Shown: one piece after another, positions 25,697-33,291 of the stretch
How positions within the stretch are numbered: the first letter of the stretch is position 1
Layout of the letters: each line of letters opens with the position of its first letter
DNA from: an uncultured Dorea sp.
GTDB taxonomy: Bacteria > Bacillota > Clostridia > Lachnospirales > Lachnospiraceae
Length of the DNA stretch: 64,000 nucleotides
Assembly (NCBI GenBank): GCA_910586965.1
Contig: CAJUMF010000001.1
Coordinates: 85,581 to 149,580, forward strand
Direction: 5' to 3'
Program-made: the position numbers and the translations under genes
The notes under the pieces: model-generated
Told to the model about the DNA's origin: nothing
Seen by the model: only the letters and a program-made list of their open reading frames with translations
Databases searched by the model: none

Positions 25697-25726
25697 TTGA
25701 TATGCCGGTATTAAATATCGTATAAT
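25697..25726 (+). promoter_or_regulatory. Promoter of the toxin-antitoxin pair
   Basis: TTGATA, an 18-base spacer and TATAAT. The spacer contains an imperfect palindrome (CGGTATTAAATATCG) that could be an antitoxin operator. Confidence 0.6.
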
Positions 25727-25755
25727 AAAGTCAGGAAATGAAAGGAGGGCTCTAT

Positions 25756-25926
25756 ATGGCATCGACAGCACAAGCTATGAAAAAGAAGGAATTTATGAAA
25801 AAAGAATATTCTGAGAAATCAGCCATAGACGCATTATATAGTGAACTCTCTAAAGGAATTGAAAGCCTGAAAAAGGGTGATGTTTATACGGTTGATGAGG
25901 CCTGGGAGGAAATTGATAAAATATAA
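25756..25926 (+). CDS. RelB/ParD-like antitoxin
   Basis: A 56-residue helical, charged protein starting behind AAAGGAGGG. The C-terminal half (SELSKGIESLKKGDVYTVDEAWEEI) resembles antitoxins of RelE/ParE-type toxins, which commonly end in such a toxin-wrapping helix containing EAW or similar. Its stop overlaps the toxin start by one base (TAATG). The assignment rests on size, charge, and the toxin next door. Confidence 0.7.
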   Translation: MASTAQAMKKKEFMKKEYSEKSAIDALYSELSKGIESLKKGDVYTVDEAWEEIDKI

Positions 25927-26270
25927 TGCGAATGGAAAAACCGAAGAAGTACAGAATCGTTATTTCAAAAGATGCACTTTGGGATATCAAATCAACAAAA
26001 AAATATATTCTTGATACATTCAAGTACCGTGAATATGCTGAAAATTTTTCAAAGAAGATTAAGAAACCCATTAAAGAACTGGATTCATTCCCAAAAGGTT
26101 ATGAAACTACAGGATATGTTATTGATGGATTAAGCGTTTATTTTAAACCATGCAGCACATATTTAATCTTTTTTGTAGTGGAAGATTCTACGATAACGGT
26201 AATTCGGGTTTTAAAAGACCGTATGTACTGGCAGGCAATCATAAGGAAAATGCAGAAAATCAACAGATAA
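25926..26270 (+). CDS. RelE/ParE-family toxin
   Basis: A 114-residue basic protein with the RelE/ParE plan: YRIVISKDALWDIKSTKKYI at the start, a central PIKELDSFPKGYETTG, and the closing beta strands YLIFFVVEDSTITVIRVLKD followed by RMYW. A second ATG at 25932 may be the true start. RelE toxins cut mRNA on the ribosome and ParE toxins poison gyrase; which applies here cannot be told from sequence. Coupled to the antitoxin gene by a one-base overlap. Confidence 0.78.
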   Translation: MRMEKPKKYRIVISKDALWDIKSTKKYILDTFKYREYAENFSKKIKKPIKELDSFPKGYETTGYVIDGLSVYFKPCSTYLIFFVVEDSTITVIRVLKDRMYWQAIIRKMQKINR

Positions 26271-26292
26271 AATATAAGAATAATATTTTTGA

Positions 26293-26322
26293 TTGACAAT
26301 GACCGCCCGCATCCTCTATAAT
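26293..26322 (+). promoter_or_regulatory. Promoter of the T-box/ilvBN unit
   Basis: TTGACA, an 18-base spacer and TATAAT; transcription should begin near 26329. Confidence 0.8.
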
Positions 26323-26328
26323 AGAAGA

Positions 26329-26680
26329 AATTTATCAGTCAAATGCCGTGACAGGGAGGAGTACATAGATTCCCGATGCGAAGAGAGGAGACGTCCGGTG
26401 CAAGTCTCCGTGAAGGATTTATGGAAGTAGCCCTCGAGCAGTGGAGCGAACGCACGGACTTACACTTATATGTACGGAAGTTGCGGTGTCAGTAGATTCC
26501 AACGCAGTCTCAGCGTTAACGGAGAGACGGTATCGGAGGAAAAGATTGGGTAAGGCAGATTTGCCGGAAGATCCATATCAGCAGTTTCTCCCGTACCGGG
26601 TGAGTGCAGGGATTTTCCCTGAATTTAGGTGGTAACACGGATAGAATATTCGCCCTAAGCGGTTTCGCTTAGGGCGTTTT
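26329..26680 (+). promoter_or_regulatory. T-box riboswitch controlling ilvBN
   Basis: A roughly 350-nt leader that senses uncharged tRNA. Stem I elements are visible: AGTA (loop E side, 26361), GATGCGAAGAG (AG-bulge), GGTGCAAGTC (distal loop), and the returning strand with TATGGAAGTAGCCCTC. The T-box sequence AGGTGGTAACACGG (26627-26640) is followed by a terminator with a 10-bp GC-rich stem (26651-26680), the competing structure. The specifier is probably GTA (valine), read as the triplet after GAA on the 3' side of the specifier loop. A Leu CTC a few bases later cannot be excluded. Either amino acid fits the downstream acetolactate synthase. Confidence 0.9.
26651..26680 (+). terminator. T-box terminator hairpin
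   Basis: CGCCCTAAGC/GCTTAGGGCG with a 6-base loop, followed by TTTT. It forms when the tRNA is charged and stops transcription before ilvB. Confidence 0.9.
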
Positions 26681-26701
26681 GATGTGAGGAGGTTCATAAG
26701 T

Positions 26702-28423
26702 ATGAAGAAAATCAGCGGGAACAAATTACTGGTAAAGGCTCTCCGGGAAGAAGGGGTGGACACCATCTTCGGATATCCGGGGGCGTGTACCATTGACATC
26801 AGCGACGAGCTTTACAAGCAGGATTTTACGAAGGTAATCCTGCCGAGGCAGGAGGTTGCCCTTGTCCATGAGGCGGATGCTTACGCCCGCTCTACGGGAA
26901 AGACGGGGGTGTGCCTTGTGACCAGCGGCCCGGGGGCGACCAACCTTGTGACGGGGCTTGCGACGGCCTACTATGACAGTGTGCCTCTTGTGTGCTTTAC
27001 CGGGCAGGTGGCGAGGCATCTCATCGGGAACGATGCGTTCCAGGAGGTGGATATCGTAGGGATTACGAGGAGCATCACGAAATACGGCGTGGTTGTAAAA
27101 AAGAGAGAGGATTTGGGGCGCATCATTAAGGAGGCGTTTTATATAGCCAGGACAGGAAGGCCGGGGCCGGTGCTGATTGACCTGCCTAAGGATGTGATGG
27201 CGGAGCTTGGAAGTGGGGAGTATCCGGAGAGTGTCAATATCCGGGGATATAAGCCCAGCACCGGAGTCCATATCGGGCAGCTCAAGCGCGCCATCAAGAT
27301 GCTTGGGAAAGCGAAAAGACCGCTGTTTCTTGCCGGGGGAGGCGTGATCATATCGGGGGCAAGAAAGGAATTTACATGCCTTGCAGAGCGGACGAATGTT
27401 CCGGTTGTCACTACCGTTATGGGGCGCGGGGCAATACCGACGAACCATCCTCTCTATATCGGGAACCTGGGGATGCACGGGGCTTACGCCTCCAATATGG
27501 CGGTCAGCGAGTGCGACCTTTTGTTTTCCATCGGAACCCGGTTTAATGACCGGATTACGGGAAAGCTCCATTCCTTTGCGCCGAAGGCGCAGATTGTGCA
27601 TATCGACATCGATACAGCGGCGATTTCCAAAAATGTACAGGTGGACGTGCCGATTGTGGCGGACGCGAAAGAGGCGGTTGAAAAGCTTTTGGAGTATGTG
27701 GAAAGGTATGACACGGAGAAATGGCTGGGAAAGATATATGGCTGGAAAAAAGAGTATCCGCTTATCATGAGGGAAAAACCGGTGATGACGCCTCAAGATG
27801 TAATTGATACGATTAATCGCATATTTGATGAGGCAATTATTGTTACAGATGTGGGCCAGCACCAGATGTTCACCGCACAGTTTGCTGAGATTACAGAAAA
27901 GAAACAGCTTATCATGTCCGGAGGTCTTGGTACGATGGGCTATGGGCTTCCGGGAGCAATCGGGGCGAAGATTGGTAATCCTGACACTTATGTTATCTCC
28001 ATATCCGGGGACGGCGGCATGCAGATGAACATCCAGGAGCTTGCCACGGCGGTTCTTGAGGAGCTACCAATCATCTCCTGCATTTTCAATAATAATAATC
28101 TGGGAATGGTGCGCCAGTGGCAGAAATTATTCTATGGGAAGCGTTATTCGATGACATGCTTACGCTCTGGTGCTGCGTGCAGGGGGAGATGCGGTGAGGT
28201 GCCGTGTCCGGAATATACGCCGGATTTCGTAAAACTGGCGGAGAGCTACGGGGCGAAGGGCATCCACATTACGAAGAAGGAAGAGATAGAGCCTGCATTT
28301 TTGGAGGCGATGAAGAGCAAGAAAACACCGTATGTCCTGGAATTCGATATTGACCCGGAAGATCTGGTCTATCCGATGATTCGGCCGGGAGGGACTCTGG
28401 AAGACATGATCATGGATTGTTAA
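26702..28423 (+). CDS. ilvB: Acetolactate synthase, large (catalytic) subunit
   Basis: A 573-residue TPP/FAD enzyme making 2-acetolactate or acetohydroxybutyrate, the first common step to valine, leucine and isoleucine. The start lies 9 bases after GAGGAGG. The catalytic glutamate (PRQEVALVHEADAYAR), FQEVDIVGIT, and the TPP motif GDGGMQMN to NNNNLGMVRQWQ (residues about 436-475) are present. In the mobile loop after FYGKRYSMT, a short segment containing four cysteines (residues about 486-502) replaces the usual sequence; I take it to be a lineage-specific variation. It is followed by its regulatory subunit and controlled by the upstream T-box. Confidence 0.95.
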   Translation: MKKISGNKLLVKALREEGVDTIFGYPGACTIDISDELYKQDFTKVILPRQEVALVHEADAYARSTGKTGVCLVTSGPGATNLVTGLATAYYDSVPLVCFTGQVARHLIGNDAFQEVDIVGITRSITKYGVVVKKREDLGRIIKEAFYIARTGRPGPVLIDLPKDVMAELGSGEYPESVNIRGYKPSTGVHIGQLKRAIKMLGKAKRPLFLAGGGVIISGARKEFTCLAERTNVPVVTTVMGRGAIPTNHPLYIGNLGMHGAYASNMAVSECDLLFSIGTRFNDRITGKLHSFAPKAQIVHIDIDTAAISKNVQVDVPIVADAKEAVEKLLEYVERYDTEKWLGKIYGWKKEYPLIMREKPVMTPQDVIDTINRIFDEAIIVTDVGQHQMFTAQFAEITEKKQLIMSGGLGTMGYGLPGAIGAKIGNPDTYVISISGDGGMQMNIQELATAVLEELPIISCIFNNNNLGMVRQWQKLFYGKRYSMTCLRSGAACRGRCGEVPCPEYTPDFVKLAESYGAKGIHITKKEEIEPAFLEAMKSKKTPYVLEFDIDPEDLVYPMIRPGGTLEDMIMDC

Positions 28424-28441
28424 GATAAGGGGGAAGATGCT

Positions 28442-28954
28442 ATGAATGGAAATGGAATGAAAAAGCGCTGGCTTTCACTGTACGTAGAAAATCAGGACGG
28501 CGTATTGTCAAAAATCTCCGGATTATTCTCAGGGAAGTCCTACAATATTGACAGCCTGACCGTGGGAACCACAGAGGATCCCACAATCTCAAGAATGACA
28601 ATCGCGACAGTCAGTGATGATGAGACTTTTGAACAGATAAAGAAGCAGTTGAATCGTCTTGTGGAAGTTATTAAGGTCATTGATTTCACCAATATTTTTG
28701 TGCGTATGAAAGAGATTATGTACATCAAGGTAAAAAAATGTACCGCAGAGGATAAGGTGGAGTGCTTCCAGATTGCAGAAACCTTTAAAGCGAAGGTCAT
28801 TGACTATGGGAAGGACAGTCTTCTTTTGGAGTTTGTCCAGACGGCTACGAAGAACGATGCTGTAGTGAAGCTTATGAAGGATGAATTTAAGATGATCGAG
28901 GTGGTAAGAGGGGGAAGTGTTGGAATCGAGTCTATCAGTATGATGGAGAGATAA
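28442..28954 (+). CDS. ilvN: Acetolactate synthase, small (regulatory) subunit
   Basis: A 170-residue ACT-domain protein giving valine feedback control to the large subunit. WLSLYVENQDGVLSKISGLF and the following FSGKSYNIDSLTVGTTE form the ACT domain (residues 8-80), and the ALS_ss_C domain follows. It lies 18 bases after ilvB. A second, more divergent copy is encoded at 54424, upstream of ilvC, so this genome has two regulatory subunits. Confidence 0.93.
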   Translation: MNGNGMKKRWLSLYVENQDGVLSKISGLFSGKSYNIDSLTVGTTEDPTISRMTIATVSDDETFEQIKKQLNRLVEVIKVIDFTNIFVRMKEIMYIKVKKCTAEDKVECFQIAETFKAKVIDYGKDSLLLEFVQTATKNDAVVKLMKDEFKMIEVVRGGSVGIESISMMER

Positions 28955-28969
28955 AAGAGGATATTTGCA

Positions 28970-29515
28970 ATGCTGATGATATGTCTTGGTCTGGTGGATA
29001 CGCCGGAGGAGAAGAATAAGCTTGAGCGATTATATGAGCAATATCGAGGTCTGATGTTCCATGTTGCCAGGGAGATCCTTAAGGACGAGGGTCTGGCGGA
29101 AGATGCAGTTCAGGAGGCACTTATAAAACTGGCAAAAAATTTAAAGAAAATTAATGAAAAAGAATGTCACAAAACGAAACATTTCATCGTTATTATAGTT
29201 GAGAGCGCAAGTAAAGATATCTACCGAAAAGAGAAAAAGAATATGACAGTTTCCTGGGAAGAGATAGAAGAAAACTATCATTTTCCACTGCGGGAAAGAG
29301 TGGAAGAGTTGTCGGAGCTTACGGGTGTAGACCGGGCAATCCTCAGTCTGCCCGCCACATACCGCCAAATCTTCCGCATGAAGTATAAATGGGGATATTC
29401 TAATAAAGAGATCGGAGAGATTTTGGGTATCCGTCAGAGTGCTCTCAGACAGAGGATTGCAAGAGGAAAAATAATTCTTAAGGATATTCTTGATGAAATG
29501 GAGGTGCAGACATGA
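28970..29515 (+). CDS. Sigma-70 family (ECF-like) sigma factor
   Basis: A 181-residue sigma factor. Region 2 appears as YRGLMFHVAREILKDEGLAE followed by DAVQEALIKLAKN, and region 4 as LPATYRQIFRMKYKWGYSNK followed by EIGEILGIRQSALRQRIARG. The linker is longer and more charged than in classical ECFs. It lies 15 bases after ilvN but its role is separate: the next gene, overlapping its stop, encodes a DUF4367 membrane protein that is probably its regulator. Confidence 0.85.
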   Translation: MLMICLGLVDTPEEKNKLERLYEQYRGLMFHVAREILKDEGLAEDAVQEALIKLAKNLKKINEKECHKTKHFIVIIVESASKDIYRKEKKNMTVSWEEIEENYHFPLRERVEELSELTGVDRAILSLPATYRQIFRMKYKWGYSNKEIGEILGIRQSALRQRIARGKIILKDILDEMEVQT

Positions 29516-30225
29516 TGAGTAAGATACGGGTAGATGATGAATTTCTGTACCGGTATATGCCGGAGCTTGAGGAGAAGATTATAAAAGCGTATCCGGATGA
29601 CAGGGACCTTACCCATGCGTTTTCGGAAAGCTTTGAAAAGAAGGCAGAAAAGTTCTTAAAACGCGTGCGGCAGAAAGAAAGGTATGGAATTCCTATAAGG
29701 ACTGGTGCACGGGCAGCGGCATCGATTGCGCTTATGCTTATCAGTATCACAATGATATCCGTTCATACAGACGCTTTGAGCATGGAAAGGATCAAGGAGA
29801 GATTCTATGAGTATACGCAGGTGATACGGAAAGGTGAAACGGAAAAGCGGTATCATGCGGCGGAAGAAGCTGTCGGGGAATTCGTACCGCTCTATCCGGC
29901 ATATGTACCGGAAGGGTATGAGCTTAAGATTGAAGACAGGGATGATTCGTATCTGTTTCTAAGCTATGAGAACTCGGAGAATGTCGGTTTCATCATTGAC
30001 CAGGAGCAGGTGAAGGACGGCATGGTAGTAGGGGAGGATAATGAGTACGTCCGGGAAGAAAAGGCAGAGATCCTGGGATACGAGGGAAGAATATGCTATA
30101 AGGAAGACGGCACGGTACATATCTGGTGGGAATCGGAGAATACGCTTTATCTTGCGGGAGCTAATAGCTTTGGCAAAGAAGAGCTGCTGAAGATATGCGA
30201 GTCGTTAAGGCCGAAAGAAGAATAA
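29512..30225 (+). CDS. DUF4367 membrane protein, probable sigma regulator
   Basis: A 237-residue protein with a cytoplasmic N-terminus of about 65 residues, one membrane helix (AAASIALMLISITMISVHTD, about 69-88), and an extracytoplasmic domain beginning at the YPAYVPEGYELKIEDRDDSY segment, the DUF4367 signature. These proteins typically follow small sigma factors in Clostridia. ATG 29512 or 29515 overlaps the sigma stop. The unit ends at a strong terminator immediately downstream. Confidence 0.82.
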   Translation: MMSKIRVDDEFLYRYMPELEEKIIKAYPDDRDLTHAFSESFEKKAEKFLKRVRQKERYGIPIRTGARAAASIALMLISITMISVHTDALSMERIKERFYEYTQVIRKGETEKRYHAAEEAVGEFVPLYPAYVPEGYELKIEDRDDSYLFLSYENSENVGFIIDQEQVKDGMVVGEDNEYVREEKAEILGYEGRICYKEDGTVHIWWESENTLYLAGANSFGKEELLKICESLRPKEE

Positions 30226-30232
30226 ACATCGC

Positions 30233-30276
30233 AAAAGGACATTTGCAGTGAAAAATTTGCTGTAAATGTCCTTTTT
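30233..30276 (+). terminator. Terminator, insertion point of an intron remnant
   Basis: A long stem AAAAGGACATTTGCAG/CTGTAAATGTCCTTTTT with an 11-base loop. The T run ends exactly where the group II intron-like sequence begins, as expected for introns that insert just after terminators. Confidence 0.88.
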
Positions 30277-30450
30277 GTGCGCCCAGTATGGGCGCAATCT
30301 AATCGGTGAAAGTCCGTAACACGCCCTGGTAGTGGGAAGTGTATAGCTAAGAGCAAGGGTGTCCATCGTGAGGTGGAATCTGAAGAAAGCTGGAGGCAAA
30401 GCTCTGGTCTGACGAACAGAAATCATATCAGGCCACAATTAGGGATAAGG
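30277..30450 (+). mobile_element. 5' remnant of a group II intron (domain I)
   Basis: The sequence starts GTGCGCCCAG, the consensus 5' splice-site end of bacterial group II introns, and continues with blocks typical of domain I: ATCGGTGAAAGTCCGTAAC, GCTAAGAGCAAGGGTGTCC, and AAAGCTCTGGTCTGACGAAC. No reverse transcriptase frame, domain V hairpin or 3' end follows, so this is a truncated, immobile fragment. The 3' limit is approximate: similarity to intron structure fades after about 30450, where an unrelated small ORF follows. Confidence 0.8.
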
Positions 30451-30506
30451 CTGCAAAACAAGTTGAAATCACATTAGAGGAAGGGGTCTGGAGTTCAGGG
30501 CGGAAA

Positions 30507-30800
30507 ATGCCAAATCATTATATGGTCCAGGTACAAACTTCACCTTCACCTGCCAGATATCTTGTGAGATATGGAACGATGGAAGACGAACAGTTTGCCT
30601 CAGAGGATAAGTATAATAATAATTATGTTGCAGCTCAAGGGGGACCAATCGAGGCAGGAGGTATAAATAAATGGATTACAGCCGAAGATACAACATGTAA
30701 AATATATACTATGGATGCAGGTACATGTGTCATGTCCGCCAATGTCAAAGACCCTTATGGGCAGCAGATTGATTTAAGGATAACGATAAGAGTAGAATAA
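30507..30800 (+). CDS. Hypothetical 97-residue protein
   Basis: A small ORF downstream of the intron remnant. The protein has no signal peptide or membrane segment. Its second half (ITAEDTTCKIYTMDAGTCVM, then PYGQQIDLRITIRVE) looks beta-rich, like an Ig-like or carbohydrate-binding edge domain. The RBS (AGGGCGG) is weak. It may be the 3' piece of a gene disrupted when the intron was truncated. I do not recognise a family. Confidence 0.4.
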   Translation: MPNHYMVQVQTSPSPARYLVRYGTMEDEQFASEDKYNNNYVAAQGGPIEAGGINKWITAEDTTCKIYTMDAGTCVMSANVKDPYGQQIDLRITIRVE

Positions 30801-30817
30801 TTACCTGATAAATTGTG

Positions 30818-30844
30818 TACATTATTCAAAAGCTCTGCTATAAT
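30818..30844 (+). promoter_or_regulatory. Extended -10 promoter of the SDR gene
   Basis: TGCTATAAT (extended -10) at 30836-30844 with only a weak -35 element. Confidence 0.45.
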
Positions 30845-30896
30845 TATCTATTAAGAAATAAATGAACGGACTGTGAAGTCAGAAGGAGGTCAAGAA

Positions 30897-31640
30897 GTGT
30901 TAAAAGGAAAGATAGCAGTTGTAACCGGCGGAACTAGAGGAATTGGATATTCGATTGTAAAAAAATATCTGGAAAATGGGGCGAAAGTAGTATTGTTTGG
31001 CTCAAGAGCAGAGACCGTGGAGAAAGCGCTTGCTTCACTGAAGGCTGAGAATGGGGACTGGGAAGTCAGTGGGGATTATCCGAATCTGAAGGATGCAAAG
31101 TCTGTGGAGGAAGCTATTGGAAAAGTAAAAGAAAAGTATGGGCGGATCGACATTCTTGTGAACAATGCAGGTGTATCTGACAGCAAAAAGATTGAGGATT
31201 ATACATCGGAACATTTTGCAAATATCATGCAATTGAATGTCAATGCGATCATGAATGCGGTCATGCCTGCTGTAAAGATCATGAAAGAGCAAGGCGGCGG
31301 CTGTATCCTCAATACCAGTTCCATGGTAAGTATCTGCGGACAGCCCAGCGGCGTAGCATATCCCACAAGCAAATCTGCCGTAAACGGCCTGACATGGTCG
31401 CTGGCAAGGGAGCTTGGACCAAGCGGTATCCGTGTGAATGCTGTAGCTCCTGGAATTACAAAGACAGATATGGTGGCAGCACTTCCGGAGCAGATGATCA
31501 AACCGCTGATCAATGCCATTCCAATCCGCAGGATTGGCGAGCCGGAGGATATTGCAAATGCATTCCTGTTCCTTGCCAGCGATATGGCCAGCTATGTAAC
31601 AGGAGAAATCTTATCTGTAGACGGTGCGATGAGATCATAG
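30897..31640 (+). CDS. SDR-family oxidoreductase, FabG/BaiA-like
   Basis: A 247-residue classical short-chain dehydrogenase starting at GTG, seven bases after AGGAGG. Motifs: TGGTRGIG (cofactor loop), NNAGV, catalytic Ser in NTSSMVS, YPTSK (Tyr-x3-Lys), and the closing SYVTGEILSVDGAMRS. FGSR after the second strand favours NADP(H). Length, IRRIGEPEDIANAFLFLASD and overall pattern resemble both 3-oxoacyl-ACP reductases and the bile-acid 3-alpha-hydroxysteroid dehydrogenases BaiA1/2. It stands alone with its own promoter and terminator, not in a fatty acid or bai operon, so the substrate is open. Confidence 0.88.
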   Translation: MLKGKIAVVTGGTRGIGYSIVKKYLENGAKVVLFGSRAETVEKALASLKAENGDWEVSGDYPNLKDAKSVEEAIGKVKEKYGRIDILVNNAGVSDSKKIEDYTSEHFANIMQLNVNAIMNAVMPAVKIMKEQGGGCILNTSSMVSICGQPSGVAYPTSKSAVNGLTWSLARELGPSGIRVNAVAPGITKTDMVAALPEQMIKPLINAIPIRRIGEPEDIANAFLFLASDMASYVTGEILSVDGAMRS

Positions 31641-31643
31641 CCC

Positions 31644-31717
31644 AAAAAGATGAGGGTGCAGCAAGATGCAGGACTTCCACAATCCAGGCATCTTACTTCA
31701 CCCTCATTTCTTTGTTT
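31644..31717 (+). terminator. Bidirectional terminator between SDR and degV
   Basis: An outer stem ATGAGGGTG/CACCCTCAT with an inner stem AAGATGC/GCATCTT, flanked by A-rich and T-rich ends, serving both convergent genes. Confidence 0.8.
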
Positions 31718-32572
31718 TTATTCGGTTTCCTTTGCGACATATACGATACCGAAAGCGCCGGTTCCGATATGAGTACCGATGATCGGACCGATGCCTCGTA
31801 CTTTCGGAGATTCAAGATTCAACCCGTTTTTTTGGAGCATATGTAAAAATGCTGCGCAATTTTTCTGGTCGTAAGCATAGAGAAGATATAAAGGACAATC
31901 CATGTCCGGAGCATCAGCCATCGTAAGCTTCGCTACCTGTTTGCACGCATGGCGGATTCCCATCTGTTTGCCGCAGAGAGAAACGTTGCCCTCCGGTGTA
32001 AATGTAATGATCGGTTTTAAGTTGGCAAGGTTTCCTAAAGCAGCGGATGTCTTAGATAGTCTGCCGCCTTTGGCAAGATATTCTAAAGTGTCAAGCCCGG
32101 CAAAAAGACGAAGCCTGGGTCTTAAGTTTTCTACTTCGTTTACAATCTCCTGTGCACTGCGTCCGGCATCCCTAAGCTTTACTGCACGGTCAACTAAGAT
32201 ACGCATTCCGAGAGTGGCAATTTTACTGTCGACGATGAAGATATTTTCATAATCGGCCATGCTTTTTGCCAGGATCGCGTTCTGAAAAGTGCCGCTCAAC
32301 GCGCTGGAAATAAGTATGGCAATTACACTGTCTCCGGCTTCCTTTGCTTCTTCAAAACATTCTAAAAAATTGGAAGGGGAGGGCTGAGAAGTCTTAGGAA
32401 AGTCTTTTCCTTCTGTCAAAAGTTTGAAGAACTCATCTTTTGTGATGTCTTTGCCGTCCATGTACTCTTTGTCGCCAAAAGTTACAGTCATAGGGATACA
32501 TGTGATCTGTCGTTTTTTGATTTCCTGTGCAGAATAATCAGCAGCAGAATCAGTAATAATGCGGATTGCCAT
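31718..32572 (-). CDS. DegV-family fatty-acid-binding protein
   Basis: A 284-residue protein that binds a fatty acid in its cleft; some relatives (FakB) present fatty acids to the kinase FakA. Family features: IITDSAADYSAQEI at the start, TSQPSPSNFLECFEEA, SSALSGTFQNA, and near the end GPIIGTHIGTGAFGIVYV. The N-terminal DSAAD and the SGT loop line the lipid head-group site. It is a monocistronic unit on the minus strand. No FakA is in the window. Confidence 0.93.
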   Translation of the reverse strand: MAIRIITDSAADYSAQEIKKRQITCIPMTVTFGDKEYMDGKDITKDEFFKLLTEGKDFPKTSQPSPSNFLECFEEAKEAGDSVIAILISSALSGTFQNAILAKSMADYENIFIVDSKIATLGMRILVDRAVKLRDAGRSAQEIVNEVENLRPRLRLFAGLDTLEYLAKGGRLSKTSAALGNLANLKPIITFTPEGNVSLCGKQMGIRHACKQVAKLTMADAPDMDCPLYLLYAYDQKNCAAFLHMLQKNGLNLESPKVRGIGPIIGTHIGTGAFGIVYVAKETE

Positions 32573-32732
32573 AATTTTTCTCCTTTGCGTATATTATTAA
32601 TATATTTTTAAGAACTATATCGCAATCAATAGAAAAAGTCAATGTAAATAAAAAGATATTATGGTATACTGAGGGAGTATTGGCTGCATGGCTGTACAAA
32701 AGTTTACCGAAAACAAAAGAAGGAGAGGATTT

Positions 32733-33212
32733 ATGAAAGAGTTTACGCATTTTGATTCGCAAGGCAATGCGGTCATGGTAGATGTGAGCAGAAAGCCGGA
32801 TACTGTACGGGAAGCAGTTGCCAGCGGGCGGATTCGGATGTCGGAGGAATGTTTCTGCAAGGTGAAGGATGGCGGCATGAAAAAGGGGGATGTCCTTGGT
32901 GCGGCCAGAATTGCCGGTATCATGGGGGCAAAGAGGACTTCTGATCTGATCCCCCTCTGTCATATAGTCAAGATAACCGGAGTGGAGATGGAATTTGAGC
33001 TGCTTCCGGAAAGTTCCGCGATAGAAGTAAGGTGTACCGCGCGGACAGTGGATAAGACCGGAGTGGAGATGGAAGCTCTTACAGGAGTAAATGTGGCGCT
33101 TTTGACTATATACGATATGTGTAAAGCGGTGGATAAAGGGATGATCATTGAGGGTATCCACTTGCTTCAAAAATCCGGCGGCAAGAGTGGCCGGTGGGAA
33201 TGGGGGAAATAA
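32733..33212 (+). CDS. moaC: Cyclic pyranopterin monophosphate synthase
   Basis: A 159-residue molybdenum cofactor enzyme that, after MoaA, forms cyclic pyranopterin monophosphate. Seen: FTHFDSQGNAVMVDVS at the start, AKRTSDLIPLCHIVKITGVE, and DKTGVEMEALTGVNVALLTI, the blocks that contain the catalytic lysine, histidines and aspartate. The start is after AGAAGGAGAGG. Its Mo-cofactor partner mog lies 2 kb downstream, with an unrelated secreted-protein gene between; an oxidoreductase needing this cofactor is encoded at 16854-18872. Confidence 0.95.
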   Translation: MKEFTHFDSQGNAVMVDVSRKPDTVREAVASGRIRMSEECFCKVKDGGMKKGDVLGAARIAGIMGAKRTSDLIPLCHIVKITGVEMEFELLPESSAIEVRCTARTVDKTGVEMEALTGVNVALLTIYDMCKAVDKGMIIEGIHLLQKSGGKSGRWEWGK

Positions 33213-33291
33213 ATTGCAAGAATAATATTTTAATTCAGGTTTAATGTGATAATATATAATGTAAACTAACAAAGATAAAAGAGGTGGACGT

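Noticed and set aside
26726..27862. 378-codon open frame on the minus strand of ilvB
   Set aside because: His/Arg/Pro-rich translation in the antisense of a highly conserved enzyme; no family features.
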